A stretch of 6,375 nt of DNA from CANHEE01 sp043777755 (lineage in GTDB: Bacteria; Bacteroidota; Bacteroidia; Chitinophagales; Saprospiraceae). Shown here in pieces: positions 5,888 to 6,375 of this stretch; positions within the stretch are counted from its first letter, which is position 1, and each line of letters begins with the position of its first letter. Under the pieces are notes generated by a model. The model searched no databases and was not told where the DNA came from. It worked only from the letters and a program-made list of their open reading frames with translations. The DNA lies in assembly GCA_043777755.1 (NCBI GenBank), contig JAYWHK010000303.1:1-6375 (forward strand), read 5' to 3'. The translations under genes were made by a program, and so were the position numbers.

Positions 5888-6301
5888 ATGAAAGTAAAGT
5901 CTTTAACAATACAAAATTACAAAAAATTTACGTTACCCAAAACGTTTAGTTTTTGTGACGAAGATGGAAGTATAAATGAAATAACACTTATTTTAGGAAA
6001 TAATGGCACGGGTAAGTCATCAATTCTCCAAGCAATAACCATGTTATTAGCAAGTGCCATTAGAGACAGATTTAGCCCTGTTGATTTAGAATGGCCAGGA
6101 TACAGTTATGGTAGTATCAATACAGGACTTTTGCCTCCAAAAGTTGAATTACAAATTTTTTTCGGAGAAGAAGAGTTAGAAACTACTGTAAAATTCGCAA
6201 AAGATTTACAAGACAAAGGTGTAAAATTGGGAATCCCAACAAAAGAGCAAATGGTAATGTTAAGTTTAGATTACTTTAAACTCGATGTTCCAGTTTTCTA
6301 A
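5888..6301 (+). CDS. 3'-truncated AAA ATPase (ABC/RecF/OLD-like), Walker A half only
   Basis: The product has 137 residues from ATG 5888, which gives the typical start MKVKSLTIQNYKKF of SMC/RecF-like AAA proteins. The P-loop GNNGTGKSS is at 37-45, followed by a helix (ILQAITMLLASAI) typical of this class. The protein stops at TAA 6299-6301 after LDVPVF. Full-length relatives run to several hundred residues and carry a signature motif, Walker B and a switch His; all are absent, so this is most likely a non-functional gene remnant, close to a pseudogene. A TTG at 5855 in the same frame would add 11 residues; it overlaps the edge of the inverted repeat, and I regard it as less likely. The subfamily (for example OLD-type or other defence-associated ATPases) cannot be told from this half. 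The 74 bases after the stop are A/T-rich with no recognisable continuation of the family. Confidence 0.7.
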   Translation: MKVKSLTIQNYKKFTLPKTFSFCDEDGSINEITLILGNNGTGKSSILQAITMLLASAIRDRFSPVDLEWPGYSYGSINTGLLPPKVELQIFFGEEELETTVKFAKDLQDKGVKLGIPTKEQMVMLSLDYFKLDVPVF

Positions 6302-6375
6302 AAACATAACATTTTTAAAAAATTTGAAAAATAATATTTTAATTTATAGCAAAATATCAATTTTTTATTTTTATA

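Noticed and set aside
6300..6375. Frameshifted continuation of the AAA ATPase
   Set aside because: A +1 frame is open to the window end, but it encodes only a Lys/Asn/Ile/Phe/Tyr-rich low-complexity run with no ATPase motif, as expected by chance in A/T-rich DNA.

Overview
The window looks like a chromosomal segment of a low-GC member of the Bacteroidota, most plausibly a Cytophagales-type gliding or aquatic bacterium. Supporting signs are AT-rich intergenic DNA without clear Shine-Dalgarno sequences, a TTTG / TAnnTTTG-type promoter match, an UpxY-like NusG paralogue next to a polysaccharide-precursor gene, and G/C-rich palindromic repeats of a style common in this phylum. The order is an inference; the phylum is fairly secure.

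Layout. Positions 1-2901 hold the 3' three quarters of metH, a cobalamin-dependent methionine synthase whose N-terminal homocysteine domain is cut off by the window edge. A hairpin terminator follows, overlapping a candidate promoter. Then come a small winged-helix protein with a decayed nucleotidyltransferase-like C-terminal half (3017-3550), an UpxY/RfaH-like transcription antiterminator (3671-4198), an AT-rich gap with two terminator-like hairpins, and ugd, UDP-glucose 6-dehydrogenase (4366-5721). Downstream is a 113-bp inverted-repeat element with a terminator-like hairpin at its centre (5743-5855), then a 3'-truncated AAA ATPase with only its Walker A half (5888-6301), then non-coding AT-rich DNA. 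All genes are on the + strand.

How the genes relate. metH is a one-carbon metabolism gene unconnected with what follows. The winged-helix protein, the UpxY-like protein and Ugd look like the promoter-proximal end of a surface-polysaccharide locus: two regulators followed by the enzyme that makes UDP-glucuronate. The usual run of glycosyltransferases and epimerases does not follow ugd; an inverted repeat and a broken ATPase sit there instead.

The most interesting signal is below gene level. Three short G/C-rich palindromic repeats lie inside coding sequence, two in metH and one in ugd. They are translated in frame without breaking either enzyme. The ugd copy and the first metH copy share a 27-bp core with 26 identities, in opposite orientations relative to their genes. 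They behave like small mobile palindromes that add surface loops to conserved enzymes, comparable in principle to Rickettsia palindromic elements. Each has three mutually complementary arms, so each can fold into two competing hairpins.
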